The notes under the pieces were generated by a model. It did not search any database. It was not told where the DNA came from and saw only the letters and a list, made by a program, of their open reading frames with translations. The position numbers and the translations under genes are program-made. Of a DNA stretch of 64,000 nucleotides, positions 11,997-23,395 are shown in pieces. This DNA comes from Takifugu bimaculatus. Its lineage: Eukaryota; Chordata; Actinopteri; Tetraodontiformes; Tetraodontidae. The stretch covers positions 14,775,889 to 14,839,888 of the forward strand of contig CP034975.1 of NCBI GenBank assembly GCA_004026145.2. The letters run 5' to 3'. Every line of letters starts with the position of its first letter. Position 1 is the first letter of the stretch.

Positions 11997-13015
11997 GTGA
12001 GACTTGTACGTGAGCTAGTACGGAACGTTAGCCTGCTAGATAACCTAAGGTTAGCTAACAGATGATGTCTAATACAGCTGCCTTTTGAGGCGTCCGGTTC
12101 CTGATCGTAACGCTGGTTGAACTCATGCGGTGAAGTGCTTAACGTGTTTTGATGGCTTTTTTTTTTGTTTTTAAAAACGGGCAAAATTGTTGGTGCGCGA
12201 CATGTAGCATTAGCCAATAGTTAACATTGGGTAGTTAGCATTAGCCTAGCCTGGCTGCTTTCAAAACATTCTCTCAGTATAAATATTGTTCCCAAGTCTC
12301 ATTAAGTAAACTTAAGGCGATCTGCTCTTAAATAAAATGGAGTTAATTGCACATCGTTGATGTCAACACGGGGTTATGCGTCGTCCGTATTGCTTTGGAG
12401 GAAAAAGGAGAAACTCCAGACAACCTCGCCAAAGTATAACAGTTATTTTGATTCATTTTGTCAAACGGTCATAAATTGTCCCGAATTCACTGGGTCGAAT
12501 AGGAAAAGTCCCCTTTTTGGCATCAATGTGCGCAGAAATCGCCTGTAAGCAGATAGATTGATTGATTGGAGGATTATGTGACGTCCTTCAGACTTCCATA
12601 CAGTGATAACGGAATTATTCCCCAATCTCAGCCTTAGAATTCCTATTTTTCCATGAATTCATCATACAGCTTTGCAATTAAACCTAAAACAATCAACATT
12701 AGTATCCCACCAGTGTGTGTATATATTTCCAAATGTATTTCTATTCAGATAAAACCTGTATTTGCTCTCAATCATCACATATTAAATGGCCATCTTTGAT
12801 TATAGCACATTAACTCGCCAGCTCAGATTATGAGAAACGACAGTCGACCATGTTGTCAACTCTGCTCCGTACTCTTCAGATTGGATTTCAGCTTGCACAC
12901 ATCCAAAATAAGGTCCAGGAAAATGCCGGACGAACTGCAACCACTGTAGTCACTAAAGGTTACAGCCCAGAGAGTTCCTGGTTCACAGCCCGTGTGTGTG
13001 TCTCTGCTTCCAGAC

Positions 13016-13586
13016 ATGATGGAAGGACTCCACAGTCGGGCTCTGAGCCTGGACCCACGCAGGCAGGAACTGCTTGAGGCGCGCTTCACCGGAGCTGGTG
13101 TGACCAAGGTGGGGATCCTCACAACTGCCAGGTCACCTGTGCAGCCGCTCAACTTAAGCTGAACCGCACCGGTGGGGGACTTGAATGTTCAGTCTGCCAG
13201 TAAGTGCACGTGCAGAAAAGCTGCTCGTGCAGGCAAACGCCCCGCGTGTGAGTGACACTCGGGCTCGTCCCTGTTTCCAGGGTCGTGATGCCCCTAACTG
13301 CCCCTCGGTTCTCCAACTTAAACAACGCCAGCTTCTGTTTTGGTGGACGTGGGAGCTGCCAGCAGCTCTTTGTATCAGCACAGAATAGTGTGGTGGCGGT
13401 GAAATGGCCCCCGCTGTTTAACTGGGTGTCACCGCCACGGCGTCCATTGGACAAAATGGCAACCCTGGGGGGGGGGGGGGGGGTAGAGGGAACGGTGATC
13501 TATTTTAGAGACTGTTCTTGCTACATGGATGATCTTGAGCAGAACTCTAGCAGGCCTTTACCAGCATCACTGTCCTGCTCCACTTA

Positions 13587-13622
<36 letters not shown>

Positions 13623-16600
13623 TGTGTGTGTGTGTGTGTGTGTTGTAACATAGAAACCTGGCTCATATAGATCTTGTGTTTTCTAGAGTTCAGCCAACAG
13701 CGAATCATCCAACAAGTCACTGTGCAGCACAGGATCGCTGAGTGACAAAGAGGTGGAGGTGGGTTGGGGGAGATTTGTGGGTCATGACCTGAAATGGGGG
13801 GACGAGGACATTTAAAACGTGTCTTTGTCCAACAGATGGCAGAGAAGAAGACCGGCGTCCAGAGGAGCAGGAAGAGAAAAGGTGACACGTGTGACAGCAA
13901 TAGTCAGGGTGAGTGTGGCGGAACGCTCCCAAACGCTCGCCGCCGTCAGTCGCTGCATTTTGTCCACGTCATTTTTGTCCTCTGCCTGCTCCTGGCGTCC
14001 CCGGTGATCGGCCCGAGTTCCACGTTCACGTGTGTCTGACGCTTCAGCTGGTTTTATTTTTCCTTTCCTTGCAGGAAAGGGGAGAGGACACAAAATCAAT
14101 GATTATTATGAGGTGAGTCCCAACAACAACAGCAACAGTAAACACCTCTTTTCATTTAGTTCATGTGGAGTCTTCCTCTTCATATCCTTGTGTCCAGTTT
14201 GCTGGTAGCAGTGGCTCTGGCACCAGTCCTGCCCGGGGTATTCCCATGCTGGTCCACTCGTCTCCACAGCATTCCCTGTCCAATCCTCTGGTAAGTGACC
14301 AGTCCTCCCAGTACGGCTCTGCTTTTCCTCTAGCTCTCTCGGCATCAGTGTTTTGACCAAGGCCGCGTGTGCGGGGTTGTTAGTGGGCTGAGACGCTGGA
14401 CTGGAGACATGGCAGCGTCATTGTCCTCCCTTGTCTGTCTCACATCGTCCTGCTGTGTCTGTCTTGAATGCAGTTTCAGCTCAGCAGCCCTTCGTCCACA
14501 GGCTCGGCCCAAACGGACTCCTCATCCTGCGGCTCTGTGAAGACGGTCCCGGCCCAGCCCTGCTTACACAAAGCCATCCAGGTAAGTGGCCGGAGGTGTG
14601 GACGGCGTCTCTGGTCGCTCCACACCCACACATGCGTGTGGTAGCTGTGATGTCCCAGTGGTGGGACGTGTGGTTGACGGTGGGTGTCTCTCCGTCCAGA
14701 CCGAGCTGACCTTGCTCAAACTGACTGCGCTGGAGAGGGATAAGAACTCTGACCTGGAGAAAAAGGAGGGCAGGATTGATGACCTTCTGAGGGTAAGACG
14801 ATGAAATCATACAAATCCGTCCGTCTTCTAATAACCTCACTGGTTTGCTCGGATGTTTTCGGGAATTTAAACAGGAAACCCCTGGTTTTAGCCTTGACAT
14901 GCTAGGCTAACCTTTTATGATGTACAGTATCTCCTGTCATCATCGCAGGGCCCTATGTGAGCATATGGGCTGGGTGCCTTGCTCAAGGGTACCTTGGCAG
15001 TGCTCCTGAAGGTGTCCTGGCACCTCCCCTCCCCGCTATCCTCCATGGTTTGGGGCTTGAACCCAGAACCCTCAGCCCAGTCCCCTGCAGACTGAGCAGC
15101 TACCGTCATGAATATTATGTTAATTAGCATTTTCCCACATGTCCCCTGGTTGTACAGCAGCGGCACTAAACCGTTGCTTTTGTTGTCAGGCCAACTGTGA
15201 CCTGAGGCGACAGGTGGACGAGCAGCAGAAGATGCTGGAGCGATACAAGGAGCGGCTCCACAAGTGCGTGACCATGAGCAAGAAGCTTCTCATCGAGAAG
15301 GTGGGTCTTAGAAGCACCCAGTAGTTGTGATCTACATTTACGTCTCGGCCTGTTTGCTACTTCCGATCTCTCCTTTAGGCCAAGCAGGAGAAAAATGGCG
15401 TGCAGGGACAAGAGCATGCAGGACCGCCTTCGTCTGGGCCACTTCACCACCGTGCGGCACGGAGCTTCCTTCACCGAGCAGTGGACGGACGGATACGCCT
15501 TCCAGAATCCTTATAAAGTCAGCGCTCGAACGAAGCCAAAGCCAGGTTCCACGGTTGCCCTCGGTGACCGGAGCAGCCGTCATTCTGTCTTTCCGCAGGC
15601 AGCAGGAGCGAGTCAGCTCGCAGAGGGAGGATATGGAGAGGCAGAGGAAGCTGCTGGGGAAGAGGAAGCCGGCATCCTTGGCTCCGACACCTCCACCCAG
15701 CACGGAACAGAACAAGCGAAAGAGCAGGAGCACCAGCCAGGAGAATGAGGCGTAAGAGGGCATCAATGACATCACTTCACCATGTTTTATCCAAGGAAAC
15801 GTGGGTCTCTGAGCCGAGGCTGCCTCTGGGGCAGTTGGGGGGCGATTAACGGGGTGAAAATCCCCAGACTGGCAGCTCATTTCTGTTGGCGTGCACGTCT
15901 TGCTGTAGCAGTCCCGGCGTGAGTGGCCACAGCCTTTCAGCTCCTGCTACTTTCCTTTGCAGCTTGTCATTGGCGCAGTATCACGAGCAGGAGGAGATTT
16001 TCAAACTGCGAATCATTCATCTGAAAAAGGTACCTGTTGTTAGCTTACATCAAGATTTTGAGACTTCTTTGTGAGTAAAGTCAGCGTTCGGCAGGGGCTC
16101 AGAAAACCCAGACTGGCTTCTTGTTTTTGCAGGAAGAAGCAGAGATCCAGGCAGAACTGGAGCAACTGGAGCGGATTAGAAACTTGCACATTCGGGAATT
16201 GAAGAGGATCCATAACGAGGATAATTCTCAGTGTGTATCGCATCCACGTAGCTTGTGATGTCACGAATCCCTGAAAAGACCAGCTGATGTTTAAAACCAT
16301 CTTCCCCTGCAGATTTAAAGACCACCCCACCCTGAATGAGCGCTACTTGCTATTACATTTGCTCGGAAGGGGAGGCTTTAGTGAGGTTTTTAAGGTAAAT
16401 AAACAGCATCCGAGGGCACTTGTTTGGCAGCAGCGTTGTCCATCCTCGTTGACGGGTCGTTTCCCTTTTGCAGGCTTTTGATTTAACAGAGCAAAGGTAT
16501 GTGGCCATTAAAATCCACCAGCTCAACAAGAACTGGAAGGAGGAGAAGAAACAGAACTACCACAAGTGAGTCTGGACCCGCTGATGAGAAAATAGAATCC

Positions 16601-17909
16601 AAAGGTTTCCATAAACGGCTCCTGTGTTTTTCCAGACACGCCTGCAGGGAATACAGAATCCATAAAGAGCTCGATCATCCCAGAATAGTCAAACTCTATG
16701 ACTACTTCTCGCTCGACACAGACTCGTAAGTGAACTGTGGGAGGGACCTGTTGTTTGGTCTCGCTGATGAATCACCGTTCTGTGGCGTTGGTCGCTGGCA
16801 GGTTCTGCACAGTGCTGGAGTACTGCGACGGCAACGACCTGGACTTCTACCTGAAGCAGAATAAGCTGATGACAGAGAAGGAAGGCCGCTCTATTGTCAT
16901 GCAGATCGTCAACGCTCTCAAGTACCTCAACCAGATCCACCCGCCCATCATCCACTATGACCTCAAGCCTGGTACTCTTACTTTTTAGGCTTTTGGGGTC
17001 TTTTTTTGGGCTGTTTGTGATTGGAAAAAGGAACGTGCGCGTCTGCAGTTGAGAAAGATGCTCGTTCCTAAAGGTTTATCTTCTGTTTACTGCTCTGGTT
17101 TTAGGCAACATCTTGTTGGTCAACGGGACAGCCTGTGGGGAAATTAGGATCACCGACTTTGGGCTGTCAAAGATCATGGATGATGACAGCTACAGCTCGG
17201 CAGACGGGATGGATCTGACCTCACAGGGGGCAGGAACCTATTGGTAACGTCATTCTTCAAAGACAGCCACGCCATTTGAGCCCAACTCTGGAAACTTCCC
17301 AAAAAAAAAGTACAGAATCCTGTTTCAGTTTGGTATTGTGCTCAAACCGCAGGTACTTGCCTCCTGAGTGCTTCGTGATGGGTAAAGACCCCCCCAAAAT
17401 ATCCAACAAAGTGGATGTTTGGTCAGTCGGCGTCATCTTTTATCAGTGTTTATATGGACGCAAGGTGACCACTGTGCATTCTTTTCTCTAAACCGGGGCC
17501 TGTTGTTGGTCTAGACTCTAACGTTCAGGTGTTTTTGTCCATTTTCAGCCTTTTGGTCATAACCTGTCGCAGCAGGACATCCTTCAAGAAAACACCATTT
17601 TAAAAGCCACTGAGGTGCACTTTCCACCCAAACCCACAGTCACCACTGATGCAAAGGTGTGTTTTCGTGAGACCGCAGATATTCCCTGCAGACATTCTTG
17701 GATGTTTTGACGAGTTCGCCCTGTCCTCCCTGTCACAGGCCTTTATTCGCCGATGCCTGGCCTATCGCAAGGAAGACCGCTTGGATGTGCTGCAGCTGGC
17801 CAGCGACCCCTTCCTCATGCCCCATATTCGAAAGGCTCTGGGCAACAGTGCGCCCCTGGCGCCTGCCCTTCCCTCCACATCCAGCTGCCACAGCAGCACC
17901 TCCATCTGA
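13016..17909 (+). CDS. tlk2: Serine/threonine kinase tousled-like 2, with two apparent indels
   Basis: Nuclear kinase that phosphorylates the histone chaperone ASF1. Twenty coding exons: 13016-13108, 13687-13758, 13836-13908, 14075-14112, 14198-14290, 14474-14581, 14700-14792, 15190-15300, 15379-15517, 15599-15751, 15963-16029, 16133-16230, 16313-16394, 16474-16565, 16636-16725, 16802-16971, 17105-17243, 17353-17464, 17549-17656, 17739-17909. The start MMEGLHSRALSLDPRRQEL matches the vertebrate N-terminus. A coiled-coil region (DLRRQVDEQQKMLERYKERL) precedes the kinase domain: GRGGFSEV loop, VAIK lysine, HYDLKPGN catalytic loop, TDFGLSK and a PPE/SNKVDVWS substrate lobe. The C-terminus HIRKALGNSAP favours TLK2 over TLK1. 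Exon 15379-15517 carries one extra A (AAAAATGG, 15391-15395) and one extra C (AATCC, 15509-15510) relative to the conserved reading frame. The total is 2102 bases, two over a multiple of three. Apart from these the protein would be about 699 residues. Confidence 0.93.
13467..13483. repeat. Poly(G)17 run in tlk2 intron 1
   Basis: Homopolymer of about 17 G. It is followed by a (TG)n array at 13592-13643 in the same 578-base intron. No other feature is seen there. Confidence 0.9.
13592..13643. repeat. Interrupted (TG)n microsatellite
   Basis: TG array broken once by GGG, ending 43 bases before the second tlk2 coding exon. Confidence 0.9.
14935..15105 (+). repeat. SINE-like interspersed repeat, copy 1
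   Basis: Matches the block at 56,755-56,945 in the same orientation. Shared words include GCAGGGCCCTATGT, TACCTTGGCAGTGCTC, GAAGGTGTCCTG and GGGGCTTGAACC. The last resembles a tRNA B box. It fills most of the tlk2 intron between 14792 and 15190. The family name is not known to me. Confidence 0.75.
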
Positions 17910-18067
17910 GACTTGATGAGCGGAACTGGAAGGCAAAGGTCCTCCACAGGGAGGAGTTCCACTACTGATGAAAATCACCTTCGCTCTTCTGAACGGGAAA
18001 GAGCGCCATGGGCTGCACCGATTATCAGAGTGTGAATTGAAACCAAAATGCCAGGGCGTGAGCGGTG

Positions 18068-18089
18068 CACGTGTCCACGTGTCCACGTG
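18068..18089. promoter_or_regulatory. Three tandem CACGTG E-boxes in tlk2 3' UTR
   Basis: CACGTG occurs at 18068-18073, 18076-18081 and 18084-18089, exactly 8 bases apart. It is the core bound by USF, MYC/MAX, TFEB and CLOCK-type factors. It lies in transcribed 3' UTR sequence, so an enhancer role is only a possibility. Confidence 0.45.
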
Positions 18090-18217
18090 CACCACCCCTG
18101 TGAAAACGAGGGCCGTTGTCTGGCTGTGGGCTGTGGAACCCAAAGATTCGCCCATATGCATGCACTAAGGTGAAAACCTGGGGCTAGTTTCAGGGGGCTT
18201 TTCTACACGGTTAAACC

Positions 18218-18223
18218 AATAAA
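18218..18223 (+). terminator. Proximal poly(A) signal candidate for tlk2
   Basis: AATAAA, about 310 bases after the stop codon. A second candidate, ATTAAA, lies at 18692-18697. Confidence 0.5.
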
Positions 18224-18691
18224 ATTGCACAAATGCCAGGCTGGGAAGTTCACCATGCGTGGAATATTGCCTGCCTGGGACGTTGGAAGGTTTACAAGAA
18301 GCATTAATGAAATTTCTTTGTGTTTTGCTCCAAATGTATCTATTAAAATATTTTTCAGAGTTAGTCAATTTCACAAAAGAACCCTTTTAAATGTGTGAAC
18401 CTGAGACTTGTAGGGAGGGCTTTCACTAGTTCCGAGGATGACCAAAGCCAGAGGCCTGCCTGGTGGACGAGGCAATATCGGAGGTTCGGAAATGACAGAG
18501 CTGGTTCAGAACATAGAAGCTACCTATTTTACATATTTTACTGGAGAACTGGAAATCAGCCTATTACTGTATTTGAATTAAGTCCATATTTTTCCATGAA
18601 TTTTACCCTCTTTTGTTAAACTTATGGGGGGGGAGGGGTGACTGTGTGATTGTGGTGAGATTGACGATTCAACAGAAATAATTATGAAACC

Positions 18692-18697
18692 ATTAAA
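18692..18697 (+). terminator. Distal poly(A) signal candidate for tlk2
   Basis: ATTAAA followed by TGTTTTGTTTAACTGTGG, a typical GU-rich context. It is about 80 bases from the convergent becn1 signal. Confidence 0.5.
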
Positions 18698-18775
18698 AAT
18701 GTTTTGTTTAACTGTGGTGCGAGTCTGTTCAAACCCAAGCACAGTTGTTCTTGTGGCACAAACGTCCTCTGATGC

Positions 18776-18781
18776 TTTATT
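18776..18781 (-). terminator. Poly(A) signal candidate for becn1
   Basis: TTTATT on the plus strand (AATAAA on the minus strand), about 490 bases beyond the becn1 stop. tlk2 and becn1 converge here with their ends nearly touching. The interval between the two stop codons holds no other gene. Confidence 0.5.
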
Positions 18782-19270
18782 AGGGGGATTTGAGCAGACA
18801 GTAACAAGTTAGTGATTACCAGGATACATGTGATGCCCTTTTTATTACCAGTAGTGGATGTTTAATCAGTGGAATATGACTTGAACATCAGCAAACAAAT
18901 TCAAATGTGTCTGAAGCAGTTTCACTGTGGGTTTGCTTAAAAATGTAACATTTTATCGTAATGACTTTACGTACAGACAAACACTGACATCCACCTACTG
19001 GAAACTGGGCTGTGCTGTGCGTCCAACAGACTAAGAGAAGAATTTTTTCAACTACATTGAAGAGTGTCGAAGTAAAATTAGTATTTGTGATAAAACTGTG
19101 TGAGTAGTAGTTATTCTACTTTCAGAGTCGCCTTTGTAACCACCTTTCTTGAGGATCGATATGAGTCCTGTGCCGTTAGTACTGAAAATCCCAAAATGAT
19201 CCAAATAGTTCTTTTGATCTCTATATTCATGTGAAACCTAATTGAAAATGGCCAGGAGGAGTCTGCCAGC

Positions 19271-21784
19271 CTATCTGTTGTAGAACTGCGAAGTGACCCA
19301 GGCCAGTCCCCACTTCAGGTTAGTGAGCATGAACTTGAGCGCTTTGGTCCACTGCTCCTCCGAGTTGAACTGGGTTTTGATGGAGTACGAGCCGCCGCTG
19401 CCGCCGGTGTCCTCGATCTTCCCTTTCTCCACATCCATCCTGATGTTGGAAACAACGGTCAGGTTCCTTACATCTGCATGCCTCCGACTGAACAAGTGGA
19501 AATCACCTGTACGGGAGGCAGAATCCAGTGTCTCCTTTCTCCACCTCCTCTTTGAACTGCTGGACACAGTCCAGAAAAGCCACCATGGCGTGGTCGAATT
19601 TATTGTCCCAGAAGAACCTCAAGCCTCCTGAACAGTACAGAGGCAGTTCCTGAATGAAAAACAGTTACATGTTAGGAGAAACTTTAAAAAAGGCAGAATT
19701 TTTGGACAATAGGTAATATAATAATAAATATAATAGGAATTCATTGCATACCTTTGACTTATCTGTCAGTGACTCCAAGTATGAGTGGTTTCCATATGGA
19801 ACAAGACGATATCTGGAAAGTAAAGAGCCATGCTTTGAACAAAAGTACATTTATCCAAGCACTGTGTGTGAGTAATAGTAAACCTAACATGGGTAGGAAC
19901 CTTTTGAAGCGCAGCCCCATCTTATTGGCCAGAGCGTGCAGTAGCAGCACCGTCTGGCCCCAGGCTGCATTGATCTCGTTCCACTCCACGGGGACGCTGG
20001 GGAGTCGACCCAGGCGGAAGTTGTTGATTGTGCCAAACTGGCCACTGTGCCTATAAGAACAATGTGAGCCAGTCCATAAACACTGGTTCTGTGTCTTACC
20101 GGGGAAGGTGATTAACTAGGGCATGCACAGCTTAACACAGTTGTGTGTATGTGTGTGTACCAGATGTGAAAAGTGGCATTAAAGACATTGGTCTTTTTTA
20201 AACGATCCAGCTGAATCTGGCAGTAGCGCATCTGGTTGTCGACACTCTTCAGCTCGTCGTCCAGCTCCAGCTGCTGCCGTTTGAACTCAGCTGTACTCTT
20301 TCTGATACCTTCCAGGGCAAATCAGTGAAACCAGACGGTTAGTTGCTGCACAATAATCCAAATAATGATCAGACCTTTTTATAGGTGACTTTCAAAACAA
20401 CCAAGGACACCATAGAAAAATACAGTGGGAAAAACAAGTAGAAATACATGATCCAACCAGCAGCCGTTTACAGGGTCACTCACTGGAGCTCCTCTGTGTC
20501 GAGCTGTTGGGAGTGGACCCTGCACTGGGCCAGGTCGTCGGCCACAGCAGCCCTCTGCTCCTCCACCGTCTCCAGTTCCTCCACCAGCGCTGCCTCCTCC
20601 TCCTTCAGCTGCTGCAGCTCGGCCAGCAGGGTTTCCTCGTCCTCCACCTGCAGATTTGACAGCAGCTCCAGACACTGCCTGAAAATATATGGAAAACTAT
20701 ATGTTGCTGACTGCAGAAACTAGGCAGACATCTGCAATCTACACCGAAAACAGATCAGCTTTTAAAGTAGCCACAAGGCCCGAGTGTGAGTCTGTGTGTG
20801 TGTGTGTGTGTGTGAGACAGGAAGTGAGAGAGACAGATCTCTAGTATCTTGAACTGAACGCCAGCAGAGAGATGAATTAAAATGGACTTGCTTGTAATTC
20901 TGGCATTCGTTCTCTGTGATATTGAGCTGTGTGTCGAGGTGGTCCAGCAGTGTGTCGGTACACTCCTCACAGAGCGGGTGGTCCACGTCTGTCTGGCCTG
21001 ACATGATGTCAAACAGGTCACTGGTGACCTTAATGAAAATGATTCACATTAAAAATCCTCCCTCGCTTCAGTGGTCTCAGTTTCAAGACACGAGAAAGCT
21101 GATTACCTTCAGCCTACGACTGAGATGTTCCATGTTGCCACAATCAGATGCTTCTCCAATCAGCGTGAAGCTGTTGGCGCTCTCCGTTGACATCATGCTG
21201 AAGACAAACAATCAGCAGGTCTGCCTCACACACTGTAGCCATATGCAACAAGCATCCCATTCTATTTATGAATGTAAAACACTTTACCGTGCTGGTGGGA
21301 TATACTTTCTTGACACGCCATCTTGTTTGTTTTCTACAAATGCCTCCTGGAAGGATTATTTAACTGTTAGACATATACAGCTAACTAATTTATTTATTTT
21401 TCTAAATTGTGAGCTACACATGGCTGTGTTTATTGGAGTGACTTCTCTGGATTTGGCATTATCTTTAGCTGAACTCAGATTTCTGAACGCTAAGTCTGCT
21501 GCGGTGCTCCCACCTCTGGTGCCGTCTCCCCCTCGGAGCTCTCCGCCTGTTTACTCGGTGTCACTGTGACTAACGGTGCTAAGGAGAGACGTGGGAGACA
21601 TTATGGGACAGAAATGGACGCAGGATCTCTACAGATATAAAGGGTTTCTATACTAACCTGTAAGTTCATGGACTGTGAAGCGGTCGAGGACATTAAAGGA
21701 CGTGTCCAGCTTGAGCGGCTGACAGCATCGCTGACACACGAAGCTGACCTGCATGGTTGTGCTCGATGATTTGGACACCTCCAT
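19271..21784 (-). CDS. becn1: Beclin-1, autophagy regulator
   Basis: Core subunit of the class III PI3-kinase (VPS34) complexes that start autophagosome formation. Eleven coding exons, in transcript order: 21784-21658, 21578-21514, 21346-21288, 21197-21107, 21028-20892, 20678-20484, 20301 or 20308-20161, 20050-19901, 19812-19752, 19649-19507, 19439-19271. The start MEVSKSSSTTMQVSFVCQRC was chosen by homology. A longer in-frame ATG (21880) exists, but a GTAAGT...TTGTAG intron (21853-21790) would remove it. Domains: N-terminal CxxC pair, BH3 (LSRRLKVTSDLFDIM), coiled coil, and BARA domain ending TNLKWGLAWVTSQFYNR. Length is about 445 residues, near the human 450. Oddities: a GC donor after 20892, Ser in the BH3 Gly position, and one extra base at about 20289 unless the shifted acceptor (exon start 20301) is used. 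Confidence 0.95.
20679..20891 (-). other. Non-canonical GC-AG intron of becn1
   Basis: The minus-strand exon ends ...AATTACAA (20892) and is followed by GCAAGT. The next exon begins GCAGTGTCTGG after TTTCAG. Joining them yields ENECQNYKQCLELL, as in other beclins. Using the nearby GTCC as donor would break the frame. A (TG/CA)n run occupies 20793-20814. Confidence 0.85.
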
Positions 21785-21853
21785 CGTAACTACAACAGGA
21801 CATGCGCTGACGTCAAATACAACCTTTAGATAGTCCTCTTTAATATCACTTAC

Positions 21854-22010
21854 GCAGTATTTACCAGCCAAAGAACTCAAATGTCTATCATGGTTCCAAA
21901 CTAGCTGGTTAGGAAGCTAACCTAGCTAGCTAGTCTGTAGGGCATATTACGCTTTAAATAGGTCAACTCACGGTTATTCGTGAAAATATGAGATTATTTA
22001 GCAGAATTCA
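21854..22010 (-). other. Probable 5' untranslated exon of becn1
   Basis: On the minus strand, AATACTGC is followed by a consensus donor, GTAAGTG (21853 downward), and an acceptor, TGTTGTAG, ends at 21790. This would give a 64-base intron, just upstream of the start codon. The outer limit of the exon is a guess. Confidence 0.45.
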
Positions 22011-22118
22011 TGCATCCCGTGGTAAGAAATCAACTCTATGATCTTAGGTATGACTGTAGCATTTTACACAACGGATGGTTTTGTCTTTCCACTTCCCTAT
22101 TGTTGTTTACGGCGGATG

Positions 22119-22126
22119 TGACGTCA
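22119..22126 (-). promoter_or_regulatory. CRE palindrome in becn1 promoter region
   Basis: TGACGTCA is a full palindromic cAMP-response element, about 335 bases upstream of the becn1 start codon and close to the expected transcription start. Confidence 0.5.
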
Positions 22127-22139
22127 GGTACAATGCCAA

Positions 22140-22149
22140 GTCACGTGGA
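22140..22149. promoter_or_regulatory. CLEAR-like E-box upstream of becn1
   Basis: GTCACGTGGA contains CACGTG in the context preferred by TFEB/MiT factors (GTCACGTGAC). It lies 14 bases beyond the CRE. Two further MiT-type words, CATGTGAC (22300-22307) and TCATGTGA (22311-22318), follow upstream. Confidence 0.4.
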
Positions 22150-22811
22150 GTGGAGCGTTCGCTCAATTATTATTATTATTTTTTATTAGAAATTACACGA
22201 TCATAAATGAGCTAAAGAAACTGGATTTTTTGTATGTCACTTAATGCACACTAAAATCTCTTTTCAATCGTAATAAACTTTTAACGTAATTGTTACAACC
22301 ATGTGACGTGTCATGTGATCTTAAAGAAATTAAAATTAAAAATGTGGGTTCAGGAGAGATTTTAGGGTTTTGGAGGCACCACAGTGCGCTACTGTCCGAT
22401 TCAGCTCTTCACCACGACACTCGTTTACCGCTTTCGATTTACAGTTGTAATCCGACACTCCCCCTCCCCCTTTTTAATAATTCTAGGATTAAATTCAAGT
22501 GATGTCGGCTATAATTAAAGGTTAAAAAAGTTTTCTTTTTGGATCATGTTGTGTTCCTGTTATGTGTGGTGTGCTCCGATTCTGCCACACTTTGTTATGG
22601 CATATATTGCACCATTATTTATTTTTTTGTAAATGTTTCGTTTGCATTTAACTGTGTGTCTGTTTTGACTGCTTGCATCACTGAAAAAATATCTTTGGGC
22701 TCGAGTGACAGATTAAACTTTGACAGATTCAATTGTTTTAACAGCTAATCCTTGCAGGGCTTTATCTTGTAGATGGGGCATAATGGAAGTCACCAGTACA
22801 AGCGATGCGAG

Positions 22812-22826
22812 AGTGTCCTCTGCTGG
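22812..22826 (-). promoter_or_regulatory. CTCF-like motif, minus strand
   Basis: CCAGCAGAGGACACT on the minus strand matches 14 of 15 positions of CCASYAGRKGGCRSY, with one mismatch in the GGC core. Confidence 0.3.
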
Positions 22827-23299
22827 ACAAAACTCAAACCCAGAACAATCCAAAGCAGTTGTGTATGCGAGGGTGACCGGCTTTGAATGTAAAAGCTTGT
22901 GTGTCACTTTCTGAAAAGAAGACTTTGTTTTAGAACCTGTGTGGCACGAAGAATTCAGGACATTTTAAAATATGAATTTTTAAAAAAGTCTATTCAGGTG
23001 TCATTGATGGAAAACTTAAATGTCTTTTTTTATTTAAGGTGTTTAAGAAGACCTCGGACTCGTCTCTGGAATAGATGCAGACACTTCTGCTGTCAGCATG
23101 AGTTAAAGAAATATTGTGCACATACTGTGCTGTGCTGATGTGGATGTAGCTGGCTGGGTAGGGTCCCTGAAGGATGGAGGTCAGGGAATGTGATAGATGA
23201 GAACTGTGTACTAAGCTGTTGCCATACCGTTGACTGCTGTGGTGCTGGGGAGGGTCCCCGGAGGAGACATTGTGTTGTCCCTGAAGGCGCTGCCCAGAG

Positions 23300-23302
<3 letters not shown>

Positions 23303-23394
<92 letters not shown>
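23303..23394. repeat. (TG)n microsatellite, 92 bp
   Basis: TG array interrupted by a single GA step near 23,362. Confidence 0.95.

Positions 23395-23395
<1 letters not shown>

Noticed and set aside
13016..17909. tlk2 as a pseudogene
   Set aside because: Nineteen of twenty coding exons are intact with conserved motifs and splice sites. Two homopolymer-type indels in one exon are better explained by sequence error until reads say otherwise.
21785..21880. N-terminal extension of beclin-1 from an upstream in-frame ATG
   Set aside because: A consensus 64-base intron (21,853-21,790) removes most of it, and the homologous start is at 21,784.
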